NCBI GenBank assembly: GCA_947579605.1
Contig: OX388314.1
Location: 26,298,000-26,361,999 of the forward strand
Source of the DNA: Athripsodes cinereus
Taxonomy: Eukaryota; Arthropoda; Insecta; Trichoptera; Leptoceridae
Direction: 5' to 3'
Length of the DNA stretch: 64,000 nt
Numbering within the stretch: the first letter of the stretch is position 1; every line of letters begins with the position of its first letter. Under the pieces are notes generated by a model. That model was not told the DNA's origin. It saw only the letters and a program-made list of their open reading frames with translations, and did no database searches. Both the position numbers and the translations under genes were made by a program. Of the stretch, positions 23,384 to 35,758 are shown piece by piece.

Positions 23384-23960
23384 GTGTTGAATCATTAAAA
23401 GTACTCTGTACTAATGATTAACACGGTGGATGGTCAACAACCAAAATATAATTGTATTTGTAAAATTGTGTAAATTTAGTGTTGAATTATTGAAAGTACT
23501 CCTGTACCAATGATCAACACGGTGGCTGCTAAACAACCACAGTATTTGTATATGTAATTGTGTAAATTGTGAAAGTTTAGTGTTGAATTATTGAAAGTAC
23601 TCCTGTACCAATGATCAACACGGTGGCTGCTAAACAACCACAGTATTTGTATAGGTAATTTGTATTTGTAATTGTGTAAGAATTTAGTGTTGAATTATTG
23701 AAAGTACTCCTGTACCAATGATCAACACGGTGGATGGTCAACAACCACAAAATTGTTAAATTTGTAATTGTGTAAATTGTGTAAATTTAGTGTTGAATCA
23801 TTAAAAGTACTCCGTACTAATGATCAACACGGTGGTTGATAAAAAACCACAAGGTAGTTGATTTTCTAATTGTTGTAACTTCTGGAAAAATTTAGTGTTG
23901 AATCAATAAAAGTACCTTGTACTATTGATCACCACGGATGGTTGGTAAACAACCATAAGA
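23384..23960 (+). repeat. Tandem array of six hairpins, about 95-107-bp period, in the LTR element
   Basis: Hairpins at 23384-23424, 23479-23520, 23580-23621, 23687-23728, 23790-23830 and 23895-23935. Each pairs GTGTTGA...AGTAC with GTAC...TCAACAC. A second small stem (GGTGGTT...AACCAC type) follows each one. Pairing is kept by matched changes between copies: ATTA/TAAT in copies 1 and 5, ATTG/CAAT in copies 2-4, CAATA/TATTG in copy 6. Confidence 0.9.
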
Positions 23961-24127
23961 TGTTGGAAAATTCATTGTTTTGCTTATGTAATTTCGTGCT
24001 GTGCTTTGGTACGTGGTACCATGAGAAGCCAACACCATTGTTACTGTGTTCAGAATTTTCTTTCTCTTCTGGGAGGGGGAAAGGATTGTCAAAATGGTGA
24101 CAATAAAAGAAAAGAAATATTAAAAAA

Positions 24128-24230
24128 AAATGTATAATTTTAAGAAAAATTGAAAATGTATAATTTTAAGAAAAATTGAAAATGTATAAGTTTAAGAAAA
24201 TTTCAAAAATGTTGTATAATTTTAAAGTAA
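24128..24230. repeat. Short AT-rich tandem repeat
   Basis: About three to four copies of a roughly 28-bp unit, ATGTATAATTTTAAGAAAAA followed by TTGAAA, just downstream of the hairpin array inside the LTR element. Confidence 0.8.
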
Positions 24231-24700
24231 TAGAAATTGAAAACTTTGTAAAATTGAAAGAAAATTTAGTTGAGAGAAATCACCCATACAAACCAATAAA
24301 CCAATAATAATAAAACAGCCGCAAGAAAATAAAAAGAAGATAATTTGAAGAACACAACGAAATTTTTTTTGAAATAAAATAATAATAATAACCAACAAGT
24401 GAAAAAGTCCTAGATGCTTGCCACATTACTAGGCAGTGAATGGTCAATTTAATAAGGCATAGAGTGATAACAGAAAAATACATCAAATTTTGTAACATTT
24501 CATGTGATACTTTTAACAGCTGAAAAAATTTGCTCATTGTAACTATTATAATGTATGATCCATTGTTGAACTCTGTAATACTGTATTGATAAGAATTTTA
24601 TGTCCATAGATTTCCTGTAACCAAATGAGAGAAACCACCCACGCTTAAACTCATTAGGGGTTGAGTTCATTTCTTTTGTCTTTTCCGAGAAGGGGGAATG

Positions 24701-25684
24701 TGTCAGGATGCAAACATCTGACATATGAAAATAAGTTAAATGTCAAAAAAGATTCAAATTCCCCGCCATAAGCAAAAACCACAAATAATAATTAGCTTCA
24801 ATGTTGTCAATACTGTGGGCAAGTAAGGAACACCAACCTAAAAAATGCTAAATTGAACGGTAAAATATGTGCCCCTTCCTTTTTCCGTTTTGCAATGGCG
24901 TGCGAATAGGACACGTCGATTCACGCTCTACAAGTTTAAATAACATAAAATACCAAAAATTGTATAAAGTGCCTGGAAAAGACACGATGAGTGTCTGATC
25001 AAGTGCCGAAAGCAGGGTAGGTGCCCGGGAGCCGATAGAACAGTGTCCATAGTGCCAGCAACAAAGACACGAGGCCTTCAGGGCGTTGTCGGACTAACGG
25101 CGCAGTGTTTGATTACTCCATTGTGAACAACGGACGTTTGGGTAAATTATCACTATTCTCCATTAAACCCCAGTCCTCCTGATTCAGAGGCTAAGGAAGG
25201 GCTTCGAGGCGACCGCCTCCTCGGTTCCGCCACGACCTAACTTGTGATCAACAAGAACGTGCATAGAGCGCCTAGCCATATAGGAGAACCCTTTACCAGG
25301 CCTTCGCCTGGAGCCCCGGAACTTCATCTTTATGTAATCTAACTTCTCCCACTTTTATTTATAGACATATACAGTGGTGCTTTCTCTCAACGCCTAGTTT
25401 AACCTATTCCTCTTTGTTACAGTAGAACATTTTAGATAGTACTTGTATCTGTTTGAGTTTTATGTAAACAATAACCATTTTTCAATAGATTGGATTATAA
25501 CTGAAAATATTCTGTTCTTTATTTGTCCTCTCCCGAACTATTCACAGTGCCCACATCACACAACACCACGGGGATTTCGAATGATCACGGCCCTGGGAAA
25601 GAGCTAGCCGGCCCAGGCTAAAGAGTCGTCATAACCACACCCTGAGAGTGGTTCATTGTGTGTTTTTTTAATTTATCCTTGACA
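24701..25684 (+). repeat. Right LTR
   Basis: Preceded by the purine tract GAGAAGGGGGAATG and followed by the ATGT target duplication. Same length as, and apparently identical to, the left LTR. Confidence 0.95.
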
Positions 25685-27131
25685 ATGTAATACATTTTGC
25701 GTTACATTAGTCAATTTCAATGTTACCGTGATTACTTAACATAAACTACAGTTGAGAGCTATTACAAGATCAATCTCATATTTTGCTGTATCTTTAGTAA
25801 TAACACACAATCTCTAAATTAGGAGAAAATCAAATATTCAAGTTCAAAGTACTCGGCAGCCTGATGGTAGAGTCTCGGACTTTTAATTGAAAGATTCTAG
25901 TTTGGATTCCATCTGCTGCGAACCTATCACTCTACCTTCATGATACAAGCAGATTACTTATTGTGAGGGTATTAAGGGTTTATTTCAAATCCAAATTTAT
26001 CTTCAAAAATAAAACTAAAGAGACAATCATCCTGGCATAATTTTTTTTAAATTTGGCATTTTGAAAATATAAGTTTAGCCTACACATACTAATTGACTAA
26101 AAAAATTTATTGAAAATAACATTTTTTTAAGTTTTTCAAAACCATTTTATTCTTTTACACTTTGCTAATCAAATGGTGTTTATGTAAAACTTAAAATATG
26201 CAAATTTAGAGTTCTTTCTGTATTGTCCTGATGCGGCTTTTTGTCCATTCCCTCAATCCAGGACTGATAAAATATGATAATGCCTACAGAAAAAAATACA
26301 TCCCGTTATCTGTTAAAAATTATGACAATCAGTTTTGTATGGATTGATGGAATGGATTAAGATGAGATTGAGCATGTGCATTTTCGTGAGATAATAAATA
26401 TATTTGTGTTTAAGCTGTCTTGTATAATAATAATAATAATTGTTTTACATTTAAACACCAAGTGTATAAATAAACCAAAAGAATATTGATGTTTTAAACA
26501 AAATAAAAACTATTTATGTCACATGAGTCTATTAATGTTTTGATATGTTATTTATTTAACAAGGATTGCCAACTAATCGAAGATCAAATCTCAAAATACT
26601 CACTTACCATCAAGGCATATCCCACTACTAGGGTAGCCAGCATCCGTGCCAATGAAAAATGAAACTTTGATGGGTGGCAAAGCTCATCACTGAATTTATG
26701 ATGTAAATTTTCTTTATTTTTTCCAACACCTGCTTTTTACAGGACATTTGAAAACTTACCGAAAAGAGCGGGAAACCAATTCTTTGCCGGGTGTTCCACG
26801 GAAAATACTTCACTTTGAAATTAAATCCAGATATTGATTATATAATGTTATGTCTCAAAAATATCTTGATGATTGGTCAAAACCAGCATCGTTCTTTCAT
26901 GCACAACGGCCCGGATTTCCTTCTTTCACAATACATTGTTTCTATGACAACAATAAACAGCATTTGGAAAGTCGTGGAAAGAGGTGAATAGAGGAGGCTG
27001 GTTTTTGTTCTATGTTCCCGGAAGGAACATTAGAGAGTGATTGGAAGAAGGCGTGCTGTTTGTATGGGAGTGTTTGTTATATATTGTCGGTGGATCCATG
27101 AAACCTCGTATGTGTCAGTTTTTCCAAAAAT

Positions 27132-27625
27132 GGGATGTAACAAATATTCGTATTCGCATATTTCAAAGTATTCACATTCGCATTCGTATTCGCAAAAAAA
27201 ATATGCGAATAGTATTTCAGTAATAAAGTATCGGATATTCGGTAAAAGTACCGGATACTTACCTAGTACATTGTAGAAAAAGGTACTGCAAGAAAATGTT
27301 CTTTAAGAAAACCGAAGAGTTTTGAAATATTTTAAATCCCTATACCATTTTGAAAATTCGGCGACGGGGGGGTAGAAATTTTAATGATTGAGCAATTTTT
27401 TTATTATTGTTATGAAATGATTCTCTTTTGTGTTTTGTTAATTCTTGTTTTCCAACTGTGTTGTGAATGAGATATTTGATTTGTGTATTATTTATTCTTG
27501 AACATGTAAAAGGCTCACGCCGTGGATTGTGAAATAAATAAATAAATATTGTAGAAATCTAAGCAAGTCAATATTCGCTATTCGCATTCGCGAATATCCA
27601 AAATCACACATTCGTTACATCACTA
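27132..27625. mobile_element. hAT-type MITE, left end eroded, with nested retrotransposon tail
   Basis: Left end GGGATGTAACAAATATTCG and right end CGTTACATCACTA match the ends of the MITE at 36408. The interior is rich in ATTCGC/GCGAAT words. About 27400-27548 is a non-LTR tail ending GTGAAATAAATAAATAAAT. The insertion is absent in unit 1 (near 6530). Confidence 0.8.
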
Positions 27626-28084
27626 GTTGATACTAAATTATTCGTCTCATCGAGTCGCATCTGCCAATGAAATGCTCCGCATGCTGAGATATCAGCAGAA
27701 AAAGTTATTGAAAGGAATTATATCTCTTACGCGCTGCTTTTTCTCGCAAAACTCACTTGCACTTTAAAAATTATTCTGCTAAATTTTTCGATTCATGCCA
27801 AGATCACTCATCGGAGATTCTACTCTCGCCTACCAACTCATGAGTGACATTGATGTTTGGTTGGACGAAATACTTCATAGTGAAGAGTCCAGTCACCCGT
27901 TGCAAACAAACTAATGTGAGTGAGATAATGAGTATGATGGAGTTCAAAAACGTTTCTAGAGTGAAGCATGCTTTAACCAGCCAAAACCAAATTGGTAAGC
28001 ATGGAAAACATCTGTGAGGTTCAGTCCTCAGATGTTTTCCCATAAGTATAAATTCTGAAAGAAATACAGAATCTTCTCCTACAG

Positions 28085-28285
28085 GGCTACTCATGACACA
28101 ATCTAAATACGATCTTAATCTAGTCTTGATCTTGATCATACGACTCACAAAGGGACTATGGTCAAAAACACAGCGCTACCACTATCGCGCGATCAGTATG
28201 CACGTATTTTTGACCAATAGTCACTTTGCGAGTCGTATGATTAAGATTAAGATCGTGTTTAGATTTTGTCAAGAGTAATCCTGCT
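28085..28285. repeat. Fold-back (palindromic) element of about 200 bp
   Basis: Left arm at about 28092-28165 (ACACAATCTAAATACGATC...CATACGACTC...) is repeated inverted at about 28210-28280 (...GAGTCGTATGATTAAG...GATCGTGTTTAGATT). Arms differ at scattered positions. There is no coding content. Confidence 0.8.
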
Positions 28286-28866
28286 GGTTAGTTTCTCTGA
28301 TTTGTTCTTGATCGAATATGTGTGAGCCTTAAGTGGAGTTTTGTTTTTACTTTGTATTATCGACAAAAAAAAAAAAAAAACGATAAATTGTATAGTAACA
28401 TAAATTATTCAGTTTCTTTATGTTATCTCTAGAGTTATTTACGTCAGAACCCCACATAAATAATTGTGTTGAGATAAAAAATTTGCCTCTCTAACATAAC
28501 AAGATTATGATAATGGAGAATTAATCTGATCATTACAAAGTTATTTTGAACTCTAATCTTAAAACAGAATAATATGGTGTAAAATTTAGGTAATAAAAAT
28601 TAAATATGAAACACTGTATAACTTTCACTTATTGTTATATTGATTAGAAGCTTTTCGGACATACGTCCATCCTCAGTAATAATCTTATAAATAATTGGAT
28701 GGTTTGGATGTAGGACCAAAAATGTGTATTTTATTTTTCACCAGTGTTATAAAAAATCTCAGAACTGTACTATAGATAAGTATATGTATAATTCTAAGAT
28801 AAGACATAGCACTGTTTAAATCAAATCCATTCAAATTTAGATTATTGCTTTTAACAATAATCTTTT

Positions 28867-28937
28867 TTTTTTTTTATCTGATTCTGTGCAGTTGATATAA
28901 TGTAATCACAAAAACCTTTTATCGTTTTATATAAATA
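28867..28937 (+). promoter_or_regulatory. LIP-B core and proximal promoter
   Basis: TATAAATA at 28930-28937 lies 45 bp before the start codon. The upstream block TTATCTGATTCTGTGCAG with TTGATATAATGTAATC is shared with LIP-A and LIP-C. Confidence 0.65.
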
Positions 28938-28974
28938 GGTGTTAATGATTTTTTCCGTTACTTCTGTTGTTGAA

Positions 28975-31419
28975 ATGTTAATATTAAGTTTCTTTCCCGT
29001 TATCTTGGTGGGAAGTATAGCTGCAGTGCTAGGGGGCCATTCTCCTCATGGAGAGGAGGCCCTGGCATCACTGGCTGCAGAATATGGACCCTTCTCTGAT
29101 AATATCATAGAAGATGCAAAATTGGACGTGGTATGAATAAATCATATATTTTGTATTTACATCATCTTACCCATCAACGCTTAACTCCAGAGCACAAGGG
29201 AGAAACCAGCCTCCTCCATTCAGAGCGTCTCTGTACCATGTACATTATTATAGCGCTTCTATGTATATATTTAACTCTAATTGTTTTTATTTAGCAATTG
29301 AAATCATTTTACTGTCTATTTCTTATGTTAGATGGGTCTCCTGGATAAATATGGTTACGCCGCAGAAGATCATGAAGTGGAGACTGATGATGGTTACCTA
29401 GTGACGATGCACAGAATAGCTGGCAAGAAAGGAGAGACTGTTTCTAATAATAAGCCTGTAGTTTTCCTTATGCATGGAATGTTGAGCTCTTCCGCTGATT
29501 GGATCAATATGGGACCTCACAATGATGCATTAGGTAACATATTTTATCCAACCTTTTCTTGAATATGTGACACGGTACCTCTATTCCTTGCTAAACTCTG
29601 TCCCGTTGACAAAACTGTGAGGCGACCACTGTGTTCAACTTTTACCACTGTGAACAACTTGTAGAACCCAGCATTCAAATTAATAAAGAGGAGCTTCAGG
29701 GTCATTGAGGTAACTCCCTGGGACAGATTACCAGGGAATCCGAAACAGAACCAGCCTGCTGCCATATTCAGGAGCTAGTTGAAAACATTACGGAGTTAGC
29801 CACGGAGCCCTTGAGGTGGTCATGGATTATTAGATGGTGCCATATATAAATTGTCCATATTATTATTATTATTATATGTTTACAGAAAATATTAAAGTGA
29901 GACTAGAAGCATTTGTTAATTTATTTCAGGATATGTATTGGCTAATGAAGGTTATGATGTTTGGATGGGCAATGCACGTGGTAACTATTACTCTCGGAAG
30001 CACGCCTCTTTGGATCCTAATAGCACAACATTCTGGAAGTTCAGTTGGCATGAAATTGGCTTCTATGATGTTGCTGCCATGATTGATTACGCTTTGGCAG
30101 TTACAAGACAAGAAAAGTTACATTACATCGGTCACTCGCAAGGAAGTACAGCTTTTTTTGTCCTCATGTCGCAGAAACCTGAATATAATAAGAAAATCAA
30201 ACTGATGCAAGCTTTGGGTCCTGCTGCATACATGTCAAATGCAAAGAATCCTCTTCTAAGAGCTATAGCTCCATATACAAATACTCTTCATGTAAGTTTA
30301 TCATAGTATTTTATTACAACCATATTATTCATTGGACATTCCATGAGATTCTGATTTTGATTATGTATTGCAGATTGCTTTGAAAGTTCTAGGAATAAAT
30401 GAGGTTGGTTCAAATAGAAAATTCTATGAAACAGCTGGAATAAAAATCTGTCAAGACGGCTCCATCTTACAACCACTCTGTACAAATATATTATTTTTGT
30501 TTGGAGGATTCAACAAAGAACTGTTTAATACTGTAAGTATTGAAAATACATACTAAATTCAATCTGGATTTAGGAATAATAATTATTTGTTCGTACCCTT
30601 ATAAAAAAGATTGTCTATAGGATGAATGAAATATGAAATATGATCTCTAGTAAGAAGAGAGCTGGTGAACTAGCTGCTGTATATATTAAATTAACTATCT
30701 TTGTTGAGTTGAGTTGTGGAGTTTGGTGAGGGTAGGAGTAATTAAACATGACTGTTATAATTAAACCATTTATTCAACATCCAACAACATTTACAATACG
30801 GTAACGCAACGACTCAACTTACTTACACGCATATTATAAATCCCTCACGCACACGACCATCTCGCACGACTGAGAGTTCTCAACTGTTCGGCCATTCCCA
30901 ATCATACTTTCGACTTCCAGGCAACCTGCTATTCTTGATCCCTTTTACACCACCATCATTGCATCTTTCATTCTCTTTCATACCCAAACTGTCACCTTTC
31001 ATAGAAATATATAGCATTATAACTTTTTTCTTTTACAGACTTTGTTACCAGTCATCACCGGACATACACCAGCTGGTGCAGGTACAAGGCAGTTGATTCA
31101 CTACGGACAAGGATACAATTCAGGCAAATTCCGCAGATTTGATTATGGAAGTATTGTAAACCTTGTCAAATATTTACAAAAAACTCCCCCGGAATACAAA
31201 TTGAACCTAATTACAGCTCCAGTTAGTATTTACTATGGAGACAATGACATATTAGTGGATCCTGTAGATGTGGAACAACTTTATAGTGAATTAGGCAACC
31301 CTGTTGAACTGTACAGAGTACCTCATCCCAGATTCACACACTTGGACTTCCTTTGGGCTATCGGTGTTAAATCTCTATTGTATGACAGTATAATAAACCT
31401 TATGAGCCAATATCACTGA
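28975..31419 (+). CDS. LIP-B: secreted acid/neutral lipase, 419 aa, five exons
   Basis: Near twin of LIP-A. Exons: 28975-29130, 29332-29533, 29930-30291, 30374-30532, 31039-31419, identical in length and phase to its paralogs. Signal peptide MLILSFFPVILVGSIAAVLGG; oxyanion LMHG; nucleophile GHSQGS (Ser189); acid in YGDND; histidine in FTHLDFLWA. An upstream in-frame ATG at 28945 exists, but LIP-A carries a one-base difference there that breaks the frame, so 28975 is the conserved start. Introns are compact (intron 4 is 506 bp against 3.26 kb in LIP-A). This copy keeps the native 3' UTR, with AATAAA about 95 nt after the stop. Compared with LIP-A, differences are few and clustered in exon 3's end and exon 5 (for example GNPVEL against GNRVQL). 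Confidence 0.95.
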
Positions 31420-31512
31420 AATTATCAAATTTGTGTACGATGCTTTGTAAAAATTCATACGGAAAGTTATAATTGCTGTATTGAGTTATTTAACTGCTAC
31501 TTCCGTATAAAA

Positions 31513-31518
31513 AATAAA
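31513..31518 (+). terminator. LIP-B polyadenylation signal
   Basis: AATAAA about 95 nt downstream of the stop codon. Confidence 0.6.
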
Positions 31519-31559
31519 AACCTCTTTGAATTCTCTTGGAAAAATAAATCTGTCAAAAT

Positions 31560-32110
31560 TCTATTAGTTTCTATGAGTTACTAAAATATCTTACTAAGTA
31601 CCATAGGTATATTTTTTCCATGGAAATTTAAAGAGACTTTCATTTTTTATGGAACCGACCACGAGTGACTTATAATGTATTTATGTCATTTGTAAAACAT
31701 ACTAAAGGAGTTTTAAGGCTGTTTGACTGTAATAAAATTAAAAGTGTTTTATATATTTTTTAGTATTCCATGTGTTTTATTTGGACAATGTTTTGAGCAT
31801 TGTTTACACATTGAATGTCCATAAGGGCACTATGTAGCTATCATTTGTTCATTCTTCTTTCGTGAGTGCCATATCAGATCTTCCTACCTTCCTATCCTGC
31901 ACAACTGGGAATAACTCTTCCACTCGTCATATTCGTTCAGTATAGAATGTTGCACAATTATGACATCTGTCTTCTGCCCACTTCTCGTCAAGTTCCATTT
32001 CTTCATTACATATATGTGATTCAATCACAGTTTTGAAATAAGATATCAAAAAGTCTATTTTGTGTGTGATATTTAAATCCAGCCAAGTGATCGAAACACT
32101 GGAGCCGGTG
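31560..32110. other. Intergenic DNA between LIP-B and LIP-C
   Basis: No gene or structured element was recognised. Confidence 0.5.
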
Positions 32111-32114
32111 TGGT

Positions 32115-32255
32115 AAAATAACTAGGGTCAGTATAGTCAAATAACTAGGGTCAATATGGTCAAACAACTAGGGTCAATGTGGTTAAATAACTAGGATCAG
32201 TATAGTCAAACAACTAGGGTCAGTATGGTCAAATAACTATGGTCAGTGTGGTAGA
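32115..32255. repeat. 23-bp tandem repeat, about 6 copies
   Basis: Unit close to ATAACTAGGGTCAGTATAGT plus CAA, with small changes between copies (AATATGG, AATGTGG, AGTATAG). Confidence 0.9.
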
Positions 32256-32737
32256 CAAAAGTAAAAATATTACATAATATACAAAATAGTTGACCAACCT
32301 TTAACAATGCTCTCTTTTTCTCAAGAACTATTCTATCCCTCTGAAAGGATTTTGACGTGTAACTTAATATATGCACAACATTGTTTAAAGTTATTTTATA
32401 ACTTTTTCAAAAGCATTATAATCAAAAGCAAAATTGACATGGATCCCAAACTGTCCTTTGTCAAATAATTAATACTAGATAAGATTGTTTTCTCTAGATC
32501 TTGTAAAAACTGTAATCTATTATTCTTTTGGTGGTGATCCAATAAAGCCTCTAAGCATGAGACTGTTGATATATATATTTAAATTGTAGAAATGTATATG
32601 TCTTATGAATTTTGGTGCTATAACACAACCCATCTAACTTATTTTAGGGGTGAAAAAACCGGGGAAAATAAAACATGATTGTTTAAATTATGCCTTTTTA
32701 TTCAACCTTTAAAAAAAACACAAATTTCTCGGAACTC

Positions 32738-33081
32738 ATTGAGATGGTAGGCCCCAATGTCTGTCAAATACAGTTTTCTATGGAGGAAAATTGTAGCTAC
32801 AATAATATTATTTGGATTTTTTGAAGAAATATTTTTTTTCTTTTTTTATTTGGAAAAATAAAATAAAACCGGCAAAATGAAATCTAATTCGAATCTAAAC
32901 TTTAGGAAATTTGTATTCGAATTAGATTTTATTTTGCTGGTTTTGTTTTATTTTTGCCGGCAAAAATAAAACAAAACCAGCAAAAATAAAATAAAACTCG
33001 AATGTAAACTTTTCCGGTGTCGAAAAACTTGGTGCCCAAAAATCTCACATTTGACAACAATGGGGCCTACCATCTCATATA
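32738..33081. mobile_element. MITE-like element with TGAGATGGTAGGCCCC ends and an inner fold-back
   Basis: TGAGATGGTAGGCCCCAATG at about 32747 is matched by the inverted CATTGGGGCCTACCATCTCA-like end at about 33058-33080 (one or two mismatches). The interior holds inverted GAATTAGATTT/AAATCTAATTC and CCGGCAAAA/TTTTGCCGG pairs. A target duplication could not be fixed. Confidence 0.6.
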
Positions 33082-33505
33082 GTGCCAATTTCTCTACTCT
33101 ACTGATTAAAAATTTTACACCCAGAACTAACACAAGCAGTAGCATCCACACCTGAATGACAACTACATTCTCTCGGCCATCCTCAAAACAACAAAGCACC
33201 TTGTCTCTCTCGCACTACAATCGTTGCATCTTTCATTCTCTTTCATACTCAAATTGTCACCTTTCACCACAGACAAAACATCCCTTTTATCTACCATAGA
33301 CAATATCTTAATACAACTGACTATTTAATAGACATACTTGTATAATTCTTAACTAACCATCATCCATCATCATCATCCTTATTATTATCATTTTAACCAT
33401 CATCGATGACGATATAAAATGTATAATCGTTCAACAACACATGCCACTCTCCAAATCAAATCTATGCAATTTCAGATAATTCTTTTTTTAGCAATAATCA
33501 ATATT

Positions 33506-33575
33506 AATTATCTGATCCAGTGCAATTGATATAATTTAATCTGGAAAAGAAACTTTTTGTCGATTTATATAAATA
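33506..33575 (+). promoter_or_regulatory. LIP-C core and proximal promoter
   Basis: TATAAATA at 33568-33575 lies 54 bp before the start. The upstream block TTATCTGATCCAGTGCAATT with GATATAATTTAATC is a diverged version of that in LIP-A and LIP-B. Confidence 0.65.
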
Positions 33576-33621
33576 GACGCGTTTATGATTTTTCTATTAC
33601 TGTTGTTTTTCTATTGTAGAG

Positions 33622-35758
33622 ATGCTAATATTAAATTTATTTTCTGTTATCTTTGTGGGAAGTATAGCTGCAGTGCTAGGGGGCCATTCTCCTCATGGGG
33701 AGGAGGCCCTGGCATCACTGGCTGCAGAATATGGACCCTTCTCGAATGATGTTGTAGAAGATGCAAAACTGGATGCGGTATGAATAAATCACACATTCTT
33801 TAAAATTATATTTTTATTTTGATGATTCCAATAAACAGCTCAAACATAAGATTGCATAATACAATTTTGTAGTGTAAATACTTTTATATTTCAAAAATAA
33901 AACAAAAAAATATACTGTAGGTACAAGAATTAAAGATCGAATATAAATAACCTATATTAATACAAACATAACTTATATTGGTATTATTTAGCTTCAAAAG
34001 CACCCATTTACACATAATATAACCAAAATAGGTATTAAAAAATACATAGAAATCTGATGGAGAAAAAAAATATTTTTGTTGTTATTTTACATTTAGCGCT
34101 TATAAATTAATTTAATATCTACTTCTTAAATTAGATGGGTCTCCTGGATAAATATGGTTACGCTGCAGAAGCTCATGAAGTGGAGACTGATGATGGTTAC
34201 CTAGTGACGATGCACAGAATAACTGGCAAGAAGGGAGAAACTATTTCTAATGATAAGCCTGTAGTTTTCCTTATGCATGGAATGATGAGCTCTTCCGCTG
34301 ATTGGATCAATATTGGACCTAACAATGACGCTTTAGGTAAAATACTTTCACCAACTTTATTTTGTATAGGTCTACAGAAAATATTAAAGTGAGACTAAAT
34401 GTATCGATTAATTTATTTCAGGATATGTATTGGCTAATGAAGGTTATGATGTTTGGATGGGCAATGCACGTGGTAACTATTACTCTCGGAAGCACGCCTC
34501 TTTGGATCCTGATAGCTCAGCATTCTGGAAATTCAGTTGGCATGAAATTGGCTTTTATGATCTCGCTGCTATGATTGACTATGCTTTGGCAGTAACTGGA
34601 CAAGAGAAGCTACATTTTATTGGTCATTCTCAAGGATGCACAGCCTTCTTTGTCCTCATGTCACAAAAACCCAAATATAACAATAAAATCAAACTGATGC
34701 AAGCTTTGGCTCCAGCTGTGTATGTCTCAAATGCGAAGAATCCATTTTTGAAGATCGTATCTCCACACATAAATACTGTTTATGTAAGTTATCAGGGTAC
34801 CTATTTTGTTTTGTATTATTATTAAATCTGTAAAATCTGATTCATATTTTATTTTGCAGCTTGCTTTCAAAATACTTGGAGTAAATGAACTTGGTTCGAA
34901 TAGACAATTATATGAAACAATCGGAATACGGTATTGTCAGGATGGTGCTATCGCACAGCCACTCTGTACAAATTTACTGTTTTTGTTTGGAGGATTCAAC
35001 AAGGAATTGTTTAATACCGTAAGTATTTGCTACTCACCTATATATATATATATGTTTAAAAAGGTGTTTTCGCAGAGCATATTATATATATATACATATA
35101 TATATAAAAAAAGTATCGTTTATGGGTACTCTACGTACAGTAGCCTTGAAAAAGACTTTTTAGTTGGTTCGACAAAGATTACATTCGTCGAAAGCTACTA
35201 TGAACAAATTTTGGACCAACTTTCATGTGTGTAGAATATCTATATATTTGTAGAATTCAATCCAAGTGGAGTAGCTGAAGGGATCCACCAATCACACAAA
35301 TAGCTCTGAAGTTTGGGAACTCCTATTTTATTAGATTCAGTAATTTACTTACAAAATAATATTTTTCTATTTTACAGACTCTAATACCAGTTATTGCTGG
35401 ACATACACCAGCTGGTGCAGCCACAAAACAGATGATTCATTTTGGACAGGTATTCCATTCAGGCATATTCCGCAAGTTTGATTATGGAAGAATTGGAAAT
35501 CTCCTCAAATATTTCCAAGAAACACCTCCAGAATATAAATTAAACTTAGTGACAGCTCCAGTGGAAATATACTATGGAGAAAGTGATGCGCAAGTGGATA
35601 TAGTGGATGTGGAACAACTTTATAGTGAATTAGGCAATCCTCTTGAAATCAAGAAAGTTCCTCATCCCAAATTCAATCATTATGACTTCCTTTGGGCTAT
35701 TGGTGTTAAGTCCTTGTTGTATGATAGTGTACTAGAACTTATGAGCAAATATCAATAA
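33622..35758 (+). CDS. LIP-C: secreted acid/neutral lipase, 419 aa, five exons
   Basis: Exons: 33622-33777, 34135-34336, 34422-34783, 34860-35018, 35378-35758. Closest to LIP-A/B but clearly diverged. Signal peptide MLILNLFSVIFVGSIAAVLGG; oxyanion LMHGMMSSSADW; nucleophile GHSQGC rather than GHSQGS; the acid region reads YYGESDAQVDIVDVE, so the usual GDND is GESD with the catalytic Asp kept at residue 363; histidine in FNHYDFLWA. The loss of the D-P after the acid (AQVDIV instead of LLVDPV) may alter the local loop. Introns 2 and 3 are only 85 and 76 bp, and the gene is the least disturbed by transposons. AATAAA overlaps the stop codon. Probably active; substrate unknown. Confidence 0.95.

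Larger units (their letters stand above)
20859..25684 (+). mobile_element. Complete young non-autonomous LTR retrotransposon (4826 bp)
   Basis: Two 984-bp LTRs (20859-21842, 24701-25684) that appear identical, TG...CA ends, and a 4-bp target duplication ATGT (20855-20858, 25685-25688). The empty site is preserved in unit 1 (CAACATGTAATAC near 5070). A primer-binding-like TGGCGCTCAAGTGTG starts at 21844 and a purine tract GAGAAGGGGGAATG precedes the right LTR. The 2858-bp interior has no gag, protease, reverse transcriptase or integrase, but two tandem arrays. This fits a LARD-type passenger mobilised by another element. The 4-bp duplication suggests a Gypsy-like helper, as inference. Confidence 0.95.
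20591..31555. repeat. Segmental duplication, unit 2
   Basis: Begins CACTTTGAATTATTTGTAAC, equal to 4807 in unit 1, and ends AAATAAATCTGT, equal to 15938-15949. It contains the 5' flank, LIP-B and its 3' flank. Insertions specific to this copy are the LTR element (20859-25684) and a hAT-like MITE (27132-27625). Confidence 0.9.
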
